The position numbers and the translations under genes were made by a program. The notes under the pieces are model-generated. The model ran no database searches. It had not been told where the DNA came from and saw nothing but the letters and a program-made list of their open reading frames with translations. From Symsagittifera roscoffensis (taxonomy: Eukaryota > Xenacoelomorpha > Acoela > Convolutidae), in assembly GCF_963678635.1 (NCBI RefSeq), contig NC_087062.1:25252177-25316176 (forward strand): a stretch of 64,000 nucleotides of DNA, read 5' to 3'. Position 1 is the stretch's first letter. Each line of letters starts with the position of its first letter. This document shows positions 63,481-64,000 of the stretch, in pieces.

Positions 63481-64000
63481 AACAAATCTATTTAATAAGT
63501 TTATCACAACAATTAGGCTAATCGCACAACTGTTTTTGTCAAAAAAATGTTCTAAAAAGATCAACGTCATTTTTTCAAATTTGTTTCAATTTTCATTCCA
63601 AAAAGGGCACTACAAAAACTTCAAAAAAGATAATTAGTTAAAAAAATCAAAGTTTCGTCTTCAAAAATTAGCCAGCTCACTTGAAACTAATCACAAGTAG
63701 ATTAAAAATCAGATTGAAATTACTTAAAAGTTAACAAAAATTTAAACTGGTTTTTCTCGATGAGACAATTTCTTGATTTTTTTTGCTGTTCGATTCAAGA
63801 TTGGAAGCAGTTCAAGATGATATATCACTCCACCCATTAAAAAGAATAATAGTGGCGAATGATTTTGGTTTAAAAAACATCGCCAGCAGAGAGTTGGAAA
63901 AGAGACAATGAACGGATGTAAACAGAAAATAATGGCATGTTTTTTTGAACTTTGTAATTTCGAAGAAACAAATATATGGCCTTAAGGCTCTTAGGTTTTC
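63481..64000 (+). repeat. Diverged copy of the AT-rich repeat module
   Basis: It matches 1-500 and 4790-5400 in order: CTAATCGCACAACTGTTTTTG, GGGCACTACAAAAACTTCAA, the ACTGGTTTTTCTCGATGAGA part, ATGATATATCACT, TAGTGGCGAATG and AAATATATGGCC, with many differences. Like copy B, and unlike A and C, it retains the GTGGCGAATG insert. It runs off the window. Confidence 0.75.

Overview
The window is eukaryotic and almost wholly repetitive DNA. Nothing in it looks bacterial. The visible signals are LTR retrotransposon polyproteins, non-LTR reverse transcriptases, pyrimidine-rich 3' splice sites ending in TTTTCAG or TTTTCTAG, and AT-rich spacer. This fits an invertebrate animal. The splice-site style is nematode-like, but I cannot fix the species. 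I see no ordinary host gene.

Layout. (1) 1-11209 and 34343-35498: an AT-rich repeat unit of about 3.6-4 kb in three head-to-tail copies (A 1-3957, B 4770-8368, C 8379-11209 plus 34343-35498), each carrying a decayed, internally deleted non-LTR reverse transcriptase fragment. (2) 11210-34342, plus strand: a giant (23.1 kb) Ty3/gypsy-type LTR retrotransposon, here 'element 1'. It is inserted in copy C, and copy A shows the empty site. (3) 35640-36150: the 3' end of a decayed non-LTR element. (4) 36151-60218, minus strand: a second giant (24.1 kb) relative, 'element 2', with a distinct sequence, matching LTRs and many frameshifts. (5) 60219-60514: a 296-bp tail of another element 2 copy fused to its outer LTR. 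(6) 60515-63162, minus strand: a decayed non-LTR element with reverse transcriptase, a restriction-like-endonuclease-type C-terminus and a PHD-like finger. (7) 63481-64000: a further copy of the AT-rich repeat module.

How the giant elements are built. Each runs LTR, offset primer-binding site, 2.5-3 kb leader with its own repeats, gag, protease, reverse transcriptase, RNase H, a long linker, integrase with GPY/F-like module, and a macro-domain-like C-terminus. A non-coding spacer with a conserved-position splice acceptor follows. Then comes a second coding region of about 3,000 codons: a coiled coil, two tandem SGNH-hydrolase-like domains, and about 1,900 residues I do not recognise, then a purine-rich priming site and the LTR. 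The likely logic is that full-length RNA yields Gag-Pol, while a spliced RNA yields the second polyprotein from the position where retroviruses carry env. The two elements are diverged enough that what they share (macro domain, SGNH pair, Cys-rich motif, splice site, PBS and a repeated GTCCGGGGAG motif) is probably under selection.

Limits: domain calls rest on motifs read by eye, with no profile search. A 200-base N gap (27246-27445) interrupts element 1. The many frameshifts in element 2 may be partly sequencing error.
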